Source: Candidatus Blautia stercorigallinarum
Lineage (GTDB): Bacteria > Bacillota > Clostridia > Lachnospirales > Lachnospiraceae
NCBI GenBank assembly: GCA_019112785.1
Contig: DXIQ01000069.1
Location: forward strand, 1-42,783
DNA: 42,783 nucleotides
Reading direction: 5' to 3'
Shown: piece after piece, positions 7,379 through 15,707 of the stretch
Numbering within the stretch: position 1 is the stretch's first letter
Layout of the letters: the number at the start of each line of letters is the position of its first letter
Notes under the pieces: model-generated
What the model was told of the DNA's origin: nothing
The model's input: the letters and a program-made list of their open reading frames with translations, nothing else
Databases searched by the model: none
Position numbers and translations under genes: made by a program

Positions 7379-8512
7379 ATGTTTCAGATCATGAAAAGAC
7401 AGATCCTGGTCAATATCCGGGAAAAATCAAATATTTTCTGGACCCTGCTCTTCCCTCTGATCCTGGCTACCCTCTTTCATTTTACCCTGGGAGGGACTAT
7501 GGGAAGACATGCCATGGAAGATGTCCAGGCAGCTTTTGTCACAGATCAGAGTGCAGATCCTAAGGAAGAGGAAGCCTTTCTGGAATATCTGAAAAGCTTT
7601 GACGGGGACTGGTTTCAGATCCTCCCTATGAGTGAGGAAGAAGCCGCAGAGGCCCTGAAAAATGATGAGATCCTGGGAATCTTCTACGGCGGCGAGGAGA
7701 AGAAACTGGTGATCGGAGAAGATTCTACTTATACCAGTATCCTTTCCCAGACCCTGGATATCTATGAGAAGAATGAACATATGCTGGCCCAGATCGCAGG
7801 GGAACATCCGGAAAATCTCCAGGCCGCCATAGAGGCTGTAAACAACTGGGGAAGCTATACAGAAACGGTGACTTTCCAGGGGGATTCCCTGGATAATGTA
7901 CAGAATTACTTTTTTGCCCTTATTGCCATGACCTGTCTCTATGGAAGCTTTATGGGTATGTATAATACCGTGGGGGTCCAGGCCAATACTTCCGATCTTG
8001 GAGCCAGACTGGCGGCAGGCTGTGTAAAAAGGTATAAGACTATTACTGCCAGTCTCCTTTCTTCCTGGCTGATCAGCTTCGTAGAAATCCTGGTACTGCT
8101 TTTCTATATGGGCCGGATCCTGGGAGATATCCATCTGGGAGAACAGGCGGGGGAGATCCTGGTGATCTGCTTTATTGCTACTATGTACTCCTCCAGTATG
8201 GGAATGGTAGTAGGCACGGTAGGAACCTGGAGCACAAATCTGAAAAACGGTATTATCGTAGCTCTGACTATGGCCTGTTCCTTTGCAGCGGATCTGATGA
8301 TCAGCGGCGTGAAGGAAGCCATCGAGAAATATGTTCCGGTGATAAACCGGCTCAATCCGGGGGCTTTGATCACTGACGCTTTTTACAGTGTGCTGGTCTA
8401 TCAGGACATGGAAAAATATCAGAGAAGCCTGTTTTTGCTGGCACTTTTTGGCGTCCTGCTTCTTGGGGCCGCAGTTTTATCAATGAGGAGAATGCGATAT
8501 GAAAGTATATAA
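7379..8512 (+). CDS. ABC-2 type permease, first subunit (LnrM-like), 377 aa
   Basis: One N-terminal membrane helix (about 20-40) is followed by a roughly 150-residue outside domain rich in acidic residues, then five or six membrane helices from about residue 175 to 372. This is the ABC2_membrane_3 layout. AGGAGG lies before the ATG, 11 bases after the ATPase stop. Its last 14 bases overlap the start of the second permease, so the two are coupled and probably form a heterodimer on one ATPase dimer. Confidence 0.87.
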   Translation: MFQIMKRQILVNIREKSNIFWTLLFPLILATLFHFTLGGTMGRHAMEDVQAAFVTDQSADPKEEEAFLEYLKSFDGDWFQILPMSEEEAAEALKNDEILGIFYGGEEKKLVIGEDSTYTSILSQTLDIYEKNEHMLAQIAGEHPENLQAAIEAVNNWGSYTETVTFQGDSLDNVQNYFFALIAMTCLYGSFMGMYNTVGVQANTSDLGARLAAGCVKRYKTITASLLSSWLISFVEILVLLFYMGRILGDIHLGEQAGEILVICFIATMYSSSMGMVVGTVGTWSTNLKNGIIVALTMACSFAADLMISGVKEAIEKYVPVINRLNPGALITDAFYSVLVYQDMEKYQRSLFLLALFGVLLLGAAVLSMRRMRYESI

Positions 8513-9647
8513 AGGTTATCTCATCGCCATAAAGAGAAACATTTCCACCATTATTCTATACTGCACGATTTTCCTGGGAGTGGCAGTTTCTATGGTTTAT
8601 CTTTCCGGCAGAGAAGAAGCCGGGGGTTCCTATGCCCAGATGAGACTTTCCGTAGGGGTGGTGGACAGGGATAACAGTCTGTGGTCCAAGGCTTTAGAAG
8701 ATTATCTGGAGAAATATCATGATGTGACGGTAATGAAAGATGATATGGACGAATTGGCAGAGGCTGTTTACAGCAGACAGATCCGGTATGCAGTGATCGT
8801 ACCGGAAGGATTTTATGAAGATTGTATACAGGGAAAGAAAAAAGTCGAAGCAGTTACAGAATCCGGAAGCCAGTGGGAATATTATGTGAATGGCCGTATT
8901 GATGATTTTATCAACAGTGCCAGGGTGTATCTGGCAGGGGGCTATTCTCAGGAAGAAGCGATGAAAAACGTACTGGATACCGGGGATATCCGGGCAGAGG
9001 TGGAGCTGGAAAGTTCCAGAGAGGATCTGGGGATTTACAATGTGTTCCGTTTTATGCCTTATCTGTATTTCAGTATCCTCTGTTTTGTCCTGGGGCTGAT
9101 CCAGAAAGAATATCAGAATATAGATATCCGCCGGAGGCTCCAGGCTTCCAGCCTGACCCTGAGGAATAAAAATATCCAAAGTCTTCTGGCTTTCTTTACT
9201 GTGGGGATCTTTTCCTGGGTGCTTTGTGAAGGGATCGGAGTCCTTACCTGTTTTTCAGAATTCCGGAGTAATCCCAACTGGTGGCTGATCCTTCTCAATG
9301 GATTTACCATTATGCTGGGAGCACTGGCGGCAGCCTTTTTTGTTGGTTCTATGGCCAGGACGGATGCGGCGGTAAATGGAATGGCAAATGTGCTGAGTCT
9401 GGGCTTCTGCTTTCTGGGCGGGATCTTTGTTCCCCTGGAAATGCTCACCGGAGTGGTCAGAAGGATCGGGCAGTTTTTCCCTACCTACTGGTATGCCCAG
9501 AATATTTCCATCCTCAGCTTTAATGAGACCCTGACCGAATCTTTAAAGACCACCCTTTTTCAGGGAATGGGGATCCAGATCCTCTTTGCCCTGGCCTGTG
9601 TGGCGGTGGCTCTGGCTATTGGCAGGGCAAAGAGACAGGAGGAGTAG
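8499..9647 (+). CDS. ABC-2 type permease, second subunit (LnrN-like), 382 aa
   Basis: It has the same plan as its neighbour: an N-terminal helix (about 11-32), an extracytoplasmic domain (about 35-180), then a run of membrane helices including LSLGFCFLGGIFVPLEML, a motif typical of the last core helices of ABC-2 permeases. It starts inside the 3' end of the first permease gene. The stop codon is 2 bases from the stop of the convergent MATE gene, leaving no room for a terminator between them. Confidence 0.87.
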   Translation: MKVYKGYLIAIKRNISTIILYCTIFLGVAVSMVYLSGREEAGGSYAQMRLSVGVVDRDNSLWSKALEDYLEKYHDVTVMKDDMDELAEAVYSRQIRYAVIVPEGFYEDCIQGKKKVEAVTESGSQWEYYVNGRIDDFINSARVYLAGGYSQEEAMKNVLDTGDIRAEVELESSREDLGIYNVFRFMPYLYFSILCFVLGLIQKEYQNIDIRRRLQASSLTLRNKNIQSLLAFFTVGIFSWVLCEGIGVLTCFSEFRSNPNWWLILLNGFTIMLGALAAAFFVGSMARTDAAVNGMANVLSLGFCFLGGIFVPLEMLTGVVRRIGQFFPTYWYAQNISILSFNETLTESLKTTLFQGMGIQILFALACVAVALAIGRAKRQEE

Positions 9648-9649
9648 GT

Positions 9650-10942
9650 TTACTTTTTATCAGGATTTATGAACAGGAATCCGATCCCAAGTGCCATAGC
9701 CAGTAACTGTGACATGGGCACGCTTACCCAGGTGCCGAAGATCCCCGCCAGTCTGGGAACAAAAAGGAGCAGCAGTGCCAGGAGCACCGGTTCCCCGTAG
9801 ATCAGCAGATAAGCTCGCAGATCCTTCCCTGTGGCATAGAAGTAAGAGGTAGTCACCCTGGATATACTGACGAACAGGTATCCTGCCAGGAATACGGGAA
9901 GGATACGGCTGATCTCGCTGGTGACTTCAGAGGAGGCGCCGAAGAGGGCACCTGCCTGTCCCCGGAGCAGGAAGAGCAGCGCCACGCAGACCAGGCTGAC
10001 CAGGAAGGAAAAACGGTAGGCCAGATTCCGAAGCTGCCGGGTCTTCTTCTCTTTTCCCTGACCGTAGGACAGGCTTAACAGAGGCTGGCAGCCGTCGCTG
10101 ACTCCCTGGAGGAGGAGCTGGACCACGCAGCAGATATAGCTTACAGGAGCGTAGCAGGTTACAGCCATGGCTCCGCCGAAAATAGAGGCGCTTTTGTTTA
10201 CCAGGATCAGGGTGATATTAGGAGCAAAAGTCAGGCCAAAAGGTGAGATCCCTACCTGGAAGATTTTTCTGATAAGGAGAAGGGCGTTTTCTCTAAAGGA
10301 GAATACCGGCCTTTCTCTTTTTCGTATAAAGAAGAACAGACATACCAGGAAGGTCACTCCCTGGCCGATATCTGTGGCAATGGCGGCGCCCATCATCCCC
10401 ATGGGGAAATGCCATACCATGAGATAATCCAGGAAAATATTGGTGAGAAAGCCTGCGATCATGGCAGCCATGGCTGTCACTGAGCCGCCCATATTCCGGA
10501 TAAAGGGAACCAGTCCGGTACCCAGCACCTGGAACACAGCCCCCAGGGAAATAAAGAAAATATATTCTTTTCCCAGGGAATAGATCTCTCCTGTGGCGCC
10601 GAAAAGTCTCAGTACCGGAGCCCCCGCCCCCATCAGAAGGAAGGTGAAAAGAACGCCCAGGCCCAGAAGAAGATAAAGGGCCATACTGAAAAACTCCCGG
10701 CTTCTTCTGGGCTTCTGATTTCCCATGGAGATGGAGTATTCCACAGCGCCGCCCATTCCTATACCGGTGCCTGTGGCCTGGAGAAAAGCTGTCAGAGGAT
10801 AGGCCACGTTAATGGCGGCCAGAGCGCTGTCCCCCATGGCGTTTCCGACAAAAAATCCGTCGGCGATAGAGTAAACGCCGGACAGGGCGAAGGCCAGCAT
10901 GGAGGGGATCACATACTGAAAAAATTCTTTATGGTCTTTCAT
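9650..10942 (-). CDS. MATE-family efflux transporter, 430 aa
   Basis: MATE transporters export drugs or metabolites in exchange for sodium or protons. The chain has twelve predicted membrane helices in two halves; the N-terminal half contains GVYSIADGFFVGNAMGDSAL and ATGTGIGMGGAVEYS, typical of the MepA/DinF-like branch. A few bases before the ATG lies GGGAG. It begins 22 bases after the stop of the HTH-aminotransferase fusion on the same strand, with no terminator, so the two probably form one operon. That would put this exporter under the array of AAAGTTCAA boxes at 12444-12544. The substrate is unknown. Confidence 0.9.
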   Translation of the reverse strand: MKDHKEFFQYVIPSMLAFALSGVYSIADGFFVGNAMGDSALAAINVAYPLTAFLQATGTGIGMGGAVEYSISMGNQKPRRSREFFSMALYLLLGLGVLFTFLLMGAGAPVLRLFGATGEIYSLGKEYIFFISLGAVFQVLGTGLVPFIRNMGGSVTAMAAMIAGFLTNIFLDYLMVWHFPMGMMGAAIATDIGQGVTFLVCLFFFIRKRERPVFSFRENALLLIRKIFQVGISPFGLTFAPNITLILVNKSASIFGGAMAVTCYAPVSYICCVVQLLLQGVSDGCQPLLSLSYGQGKEKKTRQLRNLAYRFSFLVSLVCVALLFLLRGQAGALFGASSEVTSEISRILPVFLAGYLFVSISRVTTSYFYATGKDLRAYLLIYGEPVLLALLLLFVPRLAGIFGTWVSVPMSQLLAMALGIGFLFINPDKK

Positions 10943-10964
10943 CTGCCTGTGTCTCCCGGAAAAC

Positions 10965-12431
10965 TTATTGATGATAATAACTGAAGAAATCTTTCATTTT
11001 TTCAGAGGCCTCTTTTAAGACTTCGATACGGGGCAGATAAACGATCCGGAAATGATCCGGCTGGTGCCAGTTAAAGCCCCCTCCATGGACGATCAGGATC
11101 TTCTTTTCCCGGAGAAGATCCAGGGCGAATTTCTCATCATCCAGGATATTAAACCGTTTTACGTCCATTTTCGGGAAGATGTAGAATGCGGCCTTAGGCT
11201 TTACGCAGCTGATCCCAGGGATATCCAGAAGCTGTTTGTAAATAAATTCCCGCTGTTCGTAGATCCTTCCCCCGGGCAGGATATAGTCGTTTACACTCTG
11301 ATGGCCGCCCAGGGCTGTCTGGACAATGGACTGGGCGGGAACATTGGAGCACAGACGCATATTGGAGAGCATTTTGAGCCCTTCGATATAGTCCTTTGCG
11401 ATTCTTTTGTTTCCGCTGAGGATCATCCAGCCGATCCGGAAACCGGCGATCATATGGGATTTTGACAGACCGCTGAAGGTAACACAGAACAGGTCGGGAG
11501 CCAGGGAGGCGATGGACACATGTTCTTCTCCGTCCATGACCAGACGGTCGTAAATCTCATCAGAGAAAATGATCAGCTGATGTTCTCTGGCGATATCCAC
11601 GATCTGCTGTAAAACCTCTCTGGGATAAAGAGCTCCTGTAGGATTGTTGGGGTTGATGATGACAATGGCTTTTGTCCGGTCTGTGATCTTCTTTTTGATA
11701 TCTTCCATGTCCGGATACCAGTCGGACTGCTCGTCACAGATATAGTGAACGGCTTTTCCTCCTGCCAAAGTGGCGCAGGCAGTCCACAGAGGATAGTCCG
11801 GAGAAGGGATCAGGATCTCGTCTCCATTGTCCAGCAGTGCGGACATACTCAGGTTGATCAGTTCGCTGACCCCGTTTCCTGTATAAATGTCTTCCATAGA
11901 CAAATTTGGGATCTTCTTTAACTGGGCGTACTGCATAATGGCTTTTCTGGCAGAGAACAGCCCCTTTGCGGAAGAATAACCTTCGCAGTCGGTAAGCTGC
12001 CGGCGCATGTCGTAGATCACTTCGTCCGGGGTTTTAAAGCCAAAGGGCGCCGGATTGCCGATGTTCAGCTTCAGGATCTGCATCCCTGAGTCTTCCATTC
12101 TTTCGGCTTCGTCTACCACCGGTCCCCTTACGTCGTATAATACATTGTCTAATTTAGATGATTTTTTAAATTCTCTCATTTTTCTTTCTCCCCTGGTCTG
12201 ATTTGTCTGATTTTCTTTTCCCATTAACCATTCTTCCTCCACCTGGAGGGTTTCTGCCAGGAAATGAAGAATGTCTCCTCTGGGAAGGGTCTTTCCGTTT
12301 ACATATTGACTGATATGGCTTTTTCCAAGTTTAACCCCCTGCTGGGAAGCGATGCGGATAAGATCCACCTGCTTTTTGCCCTGGAGGTCCATTGCCGTCT
12401 TTAAGCGTTCAGCAAAAGTTTCTTTTAACAT
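10965..12431 (-). CDS. XRE helix-turn-helix fused to a class I aminotransferase (AlaA/AspC-like), 488 aa
   Basis: Residues 1-70 form a Cro/C1-type DNA-binding domain (FAERLKTAMDLQGKKQVDLI, then KSHISQYVNGKTLPRGD). After a short polar linker, residue 85 begins a full fold-type I aminotransferase with the AlaA hallmark KSSKLDNVLYDVRGPVVDEA and LKLNIGNPAPFGF. PLP-site motifs follow: NPNNPTGALY, SDEIYDRL and the Schiff-base region FSGLSKSHMIAGFRIGW. Stand-alone AlaA proteins start at the equivalent of residue 85. The start at 12431 is chosen from GGAGG just upstream; the open frame beyond it lies in the promoter. An internal ATG at 12179 has GGGGAG 8 bases before it and could give an enzyme without the DNA-binding part. 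It heads an operon with a MATE exporter. Confidence 0.88.
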   Translation of the reverse strand: MLKETFAERLKTAMDLQGKKQVDLIRIASQQGVKLGKSHISQYVNGKTLPRGDILHFLAETLQVEEEWLMGKENQTNQTRGERKMREFKKSSKLDNVLYDVRGPVVDEAERMEDSGMQILKLNIGNPAPFGFKTPDEVIYDMRRQLTDCEGYSSAKGLFSARKAIMQYAQLKKIPNLSMEDIYTGNGVSELINLSMSALLDNGDEILIPSPDYPLWTACATLAGGKAVHYICDEQSDWYPDMEDIKKKITDRTKAIVIINPNNPTGALYPREVLQQIVDIAREHQLIIFSDEIYDRLVMDGEEHVSIASLAPDLFCVTFSGLSKSHMIAGFRIGWMILSGNKRIAKDYIEGLKMLSNMRLCSNVPAQSIVQTALGGHQSVNDYILPGGRIYEQREFIYKQLLDIPGISCVKPKAAFYIFPKMDVKRFNILDDEKFALDLLREKKILIVHGGGFNWHQPDHFRIVYLPRIEVLKEASEKMKDFFSYYHQ

Positions 12432-12443
12432 ATTTTTCCTCCG

Positions 12444-12544
12444 AAAGTTCAACAGATTGACTGCATTATAGTACATATTTATGAAAAGTTCAATAGAAAA
12501 TATGAAAAGTTCAAAATAAATATAAAAAACAGAAAAAAGTTCAA
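12444..12544 (-). promoter_or_regulatory. Promoter and four-copy operator array of the HTH-aminotransferase operon
   Basis: On the minus strand TTGAAC (12488-12493), a 17-bp spacer and TATAAT (12465-12470) make a strong promoter. The 9-mer AAAGTTCAA (plus-strand reading) occurs four times, at 12444, 12485, 12506 and 12536. The starts are 41, 21 and 30 bp apart, close to 4, 2 and 3 helical turns, so all copies face about the same side. One copy contains the -35 box and one lies just past the start site. The likely binder is the XRE domain encoded by the gene itself. Confidence 0.7.
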
Positions 12545-12575
12545 TTTCAGAGGCTGATAAGGGCAATAGAAAAGT

Positions 12576-12603
12576 CTGACAGAAAGCGGTTGAATTTTAT
12601 ATA
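12576..12603 (+). promoter_or_regulatory. Possible promoter of the HelD-fusion operon
   Basis: CTGACA (12576-12581), a 16-bp spacer and TATATA (12598-12603) lie about 45 bases before the helicase start. It is divergent from the aminotransferase promoter and close to its upstream boxes. Confidence 0.4.
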
Positions 12604-12648
12604 GGAAGGTGATACCCTCAGTGTACAAGATTAACGATGGGAGAAATA

Positions 12649-15600
12649 ATGGATATGAATGAGAAGAAAGCCTTCCGCCCTGTTTGGGGGCTGTCCAGAG
12701 AAGCGGAAGAAAAACAGCTGGCCCTGATCCTGGATACGGCCCGGGAAAACCTTGAAAAAACCAGGGAGAATATCCGGGGGTTGTCAGAAGATCTTCATGA
12801 TTTAATAGAAACCTATGGGCCGAAAGATAAGGAAGCTCTTTCTCTTCTCCATAACACCCAGTCTCAGTTAAAAGAAAACCAGAGAGAACTTCTCCGGTGT
12901 GAGAGGGCAAGAAAGAAACCTTATTTCGGCCGGATCGATTTTAAAGATTCCAAGACCCCCTGGGAGGAATCTTACTATGTGGGGAGAGTGGGGATCACCA
13001 AGGGAAATACAGAGCCTCTGGTCATTGACTGGAGAGCTCCGGTGGCGTCTGTTTATTATGAAAACGCCCTGGGGCCCTGCAGCTATACGGTAAAAGACCA
13101 GGGGACTTATCATATTGATCTGCGGCGGAAACGGACTTATGAGATTGAAAATGACCGGCTGAAAGATTTTTATGATTCGGATATCGTAGCCACAGACGAG
13201 CTTTTGAACAAATATCTGGCAAAGAATAAGAAAGCAGTCCTGGGAGAGATCATCGCCACCATACAGAAGGAACAAAATGAGATCATCCGAAAATCCCCCA
13301 AGACAAACATGATCGTTCAGGGAGTGGCCGGCTCCGGAAAGACAACGGTGGCTATGCACCGGATCTCCTATATACTGTACAACTATAAAGAAACCTTCCG
13401 TCCGGAGGATTTTTACATTATCGGAAGCAACGGACTCCTGCTGAACTATATCACCAGTGTTCTGCCGGATCTGGACGTATACGGGGTATCTCAGATGACC
13501 ATGGAACAGCTGTTTGTAAGGCTGCTCTATGAGGACTGGGATGAGGAAAAATATCAGATCCGCCAGGTGGATAAAGAGGATAAAAATATAACGTTAAAAG
13601 GAAGCCTGGCTTGGTTTCATGATCTGGAAGATTTCTGCAGGGAATATGAAAAGGCCGTGGTCCCCCAGGAAGATATACGCCTGGAAAAAACCGGAGTTCT
13701 TCTTCTTGGCAGAGAATCCATCCTCCGGTATCTGGAGAGCAATCCCCAGATGTCTATGGAAGAAAAGATCCTGATGCTGAATAAGATCCTTACAGCAAAA
13801 CTGGAAAATGAGCTGACAGGAAAGGAGATTTCCTATACTCAGGAAGAGAAAAAAGAATTATTCCGTTCCTGCAGATGGCATTTCGGAAAGAAAGAATGGA
13901 AAGGTTCTATACTGGAATTATATGAGGAGTTTCTCAAAAAGCAGAAGAAAAAGGGTATGGAGGTTTCCTATATAGAAAAGGAGTTTGACCTGTATGACCT
14001 GGCCGCCCTGGCCTATCTTTACAAAAGGATCAAGGAGACAGACGGTATCCGGGAGGCCAGTCATGTGATCGTGGACGAGGCCCAGGATTTCGGCATGATG
14101 GCCTATGGAGCGCTGGCGTACTGCCTTCGGGGATGTACCTATACAATCATGGGAGATATCTCCCAGAATATCCATTTCGGGTATGGACTCAATGACTGGG
14201 AGGAGCTTGGGAAACTGCTGCTTACAGGCCCCTACGACAGCTTTCAGGTGTTGAAAAAGAGCTACCGGAATACGGTGGAGATTTCCAGATTTGCCACAGA
14301 GATCCTCCGCCATGGAAACTTCCCGGTTTATCCTGTGGAACCTGTCCGCCGCCATGGAAAAGAAGTATCCATGGTCGCCTGCAAAGGTGAAAAAGAACAG
14401 ATAGAAAAGACGGTTAAGATCCTGAAAAAATGGCAGGAAGAAGGCCGTGAAACCATAGGGGTGATCTGCCGGGATCAGGAAGAAACCAGAAGAGTCAGCC
14501 GGGAATTGGAAAAACAGATCTCTCTGGCTGATAATGATCCGGAGACGGCCAGGTTCGACAGGGGGATCCTGGTGCTGCCGGTGGAATATACAAAAGGACT
14601 GGAGTTTGACGCAGTGCTCCTTTATGACCCTTCCAAAGAGAAATATCCCTGGGAAGACGGCTATGTAAAATTGCTGTATGTGGCGGCGACCAGGGCCCTT
14701 CATGAACTGGCAGTGGTCCATGGAGAGGACCTTACAGATCTGATCGAAAAAACGGTGCCGGCAAAGAAGCAGATGGAGATCCTGGAAGGGAAAAAACAAG
14801 ATCCGGGAAAGGCTGCGGATGGCAAAAAGAAAGAAAAACAGCCCCGGAGAAGAGGTCATTACCCAGTAAGAGCAGAGGAAAAAACAGAAGAGCGTAGGAA
14901 AGAGGCCTCCTCATCAATAGAAGAGATCCGGCTGATCCAGAAGGCACCCAGACCTCTTCCTGTAAATCCTTCGCCCCGGGGGTTTGGGGATATCCCGGAT
15001 ACCCAGATTTTAAGATCTTTAATGGAGGGAGAGAAGCCCGGTCCCGGGGAAGGGGAGATCCTGGAGGTAAAGAAAAGCAGAGCCTGTCTGACTCTCAGGA
15101 GCAGGTACGGTACCCTGCGGCTGACCCCTCTGGGCGCCTCTGTGATCCGGGTACAGTTTATCCGGGGAAAAGACGGAAAGTTCCCTCAGGGCTGCTGGGA
15201 CAGCGAGCCGGAAACCGCAGTGGCCTGGAGCGCCAGGGCAGGGAAGAATACGGTGGAGCTTGCCACAGATCAGCTGGTTGTACGGATCAGGAAAAAGACG
15301 GGAGCGCTCACATTTTTCGATATCAGTGGAAAAAAGCTGCTGGAAGAAGATCAGGAAATTCCCAGAATAGCAGACGGAAGGTCCAGGACCAGGACCTGTT
15401 TTGCATGGGCGCGAGAAGAAAAGATTCTTGCAAAAGGGATCCTGGCAGCCAATCAGGAACCTTTAAGCCACAAGGCCAGATATATCAGTTTCGGCGGGAA
15501 AAAGATGCGTATGCCTCTGATCTGGTCTTACCGGGGATACGGTCTTGGGATCGGATCCGGACATACGGTCCTGTGTTGTGATATTCCCATGTACGGAACC

Positions 15601-15696
15601 TATGTGTACACAGAAGGAGAAGCCCAGGCAGATTATTATTTTATTTACGGAGACTACGAAACTGTGGCAGGATACCATAAACAACTTGGTGTATAA
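12649..15696 (+). CDS. helD: HelD-like UvrD/Rep helicase with a C-terminal GH31 N-terminal-type domain, about 1015 aa
   Basis: HelD removes stalled RNA polymerase from DNA. The N-terminal coiled coil (about 8-90) and the WRAPVASVYYENALGP region are typical of HelD, followed by Walker A GVAGSGKTT (225-233), Walker B VIVDEAQDF (473-481), the TKGLEFDAV motif (648-656) and VAATRALHEL (678-687). HelD normally stops soon after. Here a basic/acidic linker (about 700-800) leads into some 210 residues resembling the N-terminal beta-sandwich of family 31 glycosidases: KTGALTFFDISGKKLLEED, MPLIWSYRGYGLGIGSG and ADYYFIYGDYETVAGYHKQL. The protein stops exactly where a GH31 barrel would begin, so no catalytic part exists. 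ATG 12649 is preferred (GGGAG five bases before); ATG 12637 is also in frame. It is 11 bases from the response regulator and probably cotranscribed with it. Confidence 0.85.
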   Translation: MDMNEKKAFRPVWGLSREAEEKQLALILDTARENLEKTRENIRGLSEDLHDLIETYGPKDKEALSLLHNTQSQLKENQRELLRCERARKKPYFGRIDFKDSKTPWEESYYVGRVGITKGNTEPLVIDWRAPVASVYYENALGPCSYTVKDQGTYHIDLRRKRTYEIENDRLKDFYDSDIVATDELLNKYLAKNKKAVLGEIIATIQKEQNEIIRKSPKTNMIVQGVAGSGKTTVAMHRISYILYNYKETFRPEDFYIIGSNGLLLNYITSVLPDLDVYGVSQMTMEQLFVRLLYEDWDEEKYQIRQVDKEDKNITLKGSLAWFHDLEDFCREYEKAVVPQEDIRLEKTGVLLLGRESILRYLESNPQMSMEEKILMLNKILTAKLENELTGKEISYTQEEKKELFRSCRWHFGKKEWKGSILELYEEFLKKQKKKGMEVSYIEKEFDLYDLAALAYLYKRIKETDGIREASHVIVDEAQDFGMMAYGALAYCLRGCTYTIMGDISQNIHFGYGLNDWEELGKLLLTGPYDSFQVLKKSYRNTVEISRFATEILRHGNFPVYPVEPVRRHGKEVSMVACKGEKEQIEKTVKILKKWQEEGRETIGVICRDQEETRRVSRELEKQISLADNDPETARFDRGILVLPVEYTKGLEFDAVLLYDPSKEKYPWEDGYVKLLYVAATRALHELAVVHGEDLTDLIEKTVPAKKQMEILEGKKQDPGKAADGKKKEKQPRRRGHYPVRAEEKTEERRKEASSSIEEIRLIQKAPRPLPVNPSPRGFGDIPDTQILRSLMEGEKPGPGEGEILEVKKSRACLTLRSRYGTLRLTPLGASVIRVQFIRGKDGKFPQGCWDSEPETAVAWSARAGKNTVELATDQLVVRIRKKTGALTFFDISGKKLLEEDQEIPRIADGRSRTRTCFAWAREEKILAKGILAANQEPLSHKARYISFGGKKMRMPLIWSYRGYGLGIGSGHTVLCCDIPMYGTYVYTEGEAQADYYFIYGDYETVAGYHKQLGV

Positions 15697-15707
15697 AGGA
15701 GGGGAAA

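Noticed and set aside
13918..14859. A 313-codon open frame on the minus strand
   Set aside because: It is the mirror of the HelD helicase domain and is rich in Phe, His and Leu, as expected from reversed Glu/Lys codons.
12649..15696. An active GH31 glycosidase
   Set aside because: Only the N-terminal non-catalytic domain is present; the barrel with the catalytic Asp residues is absent.
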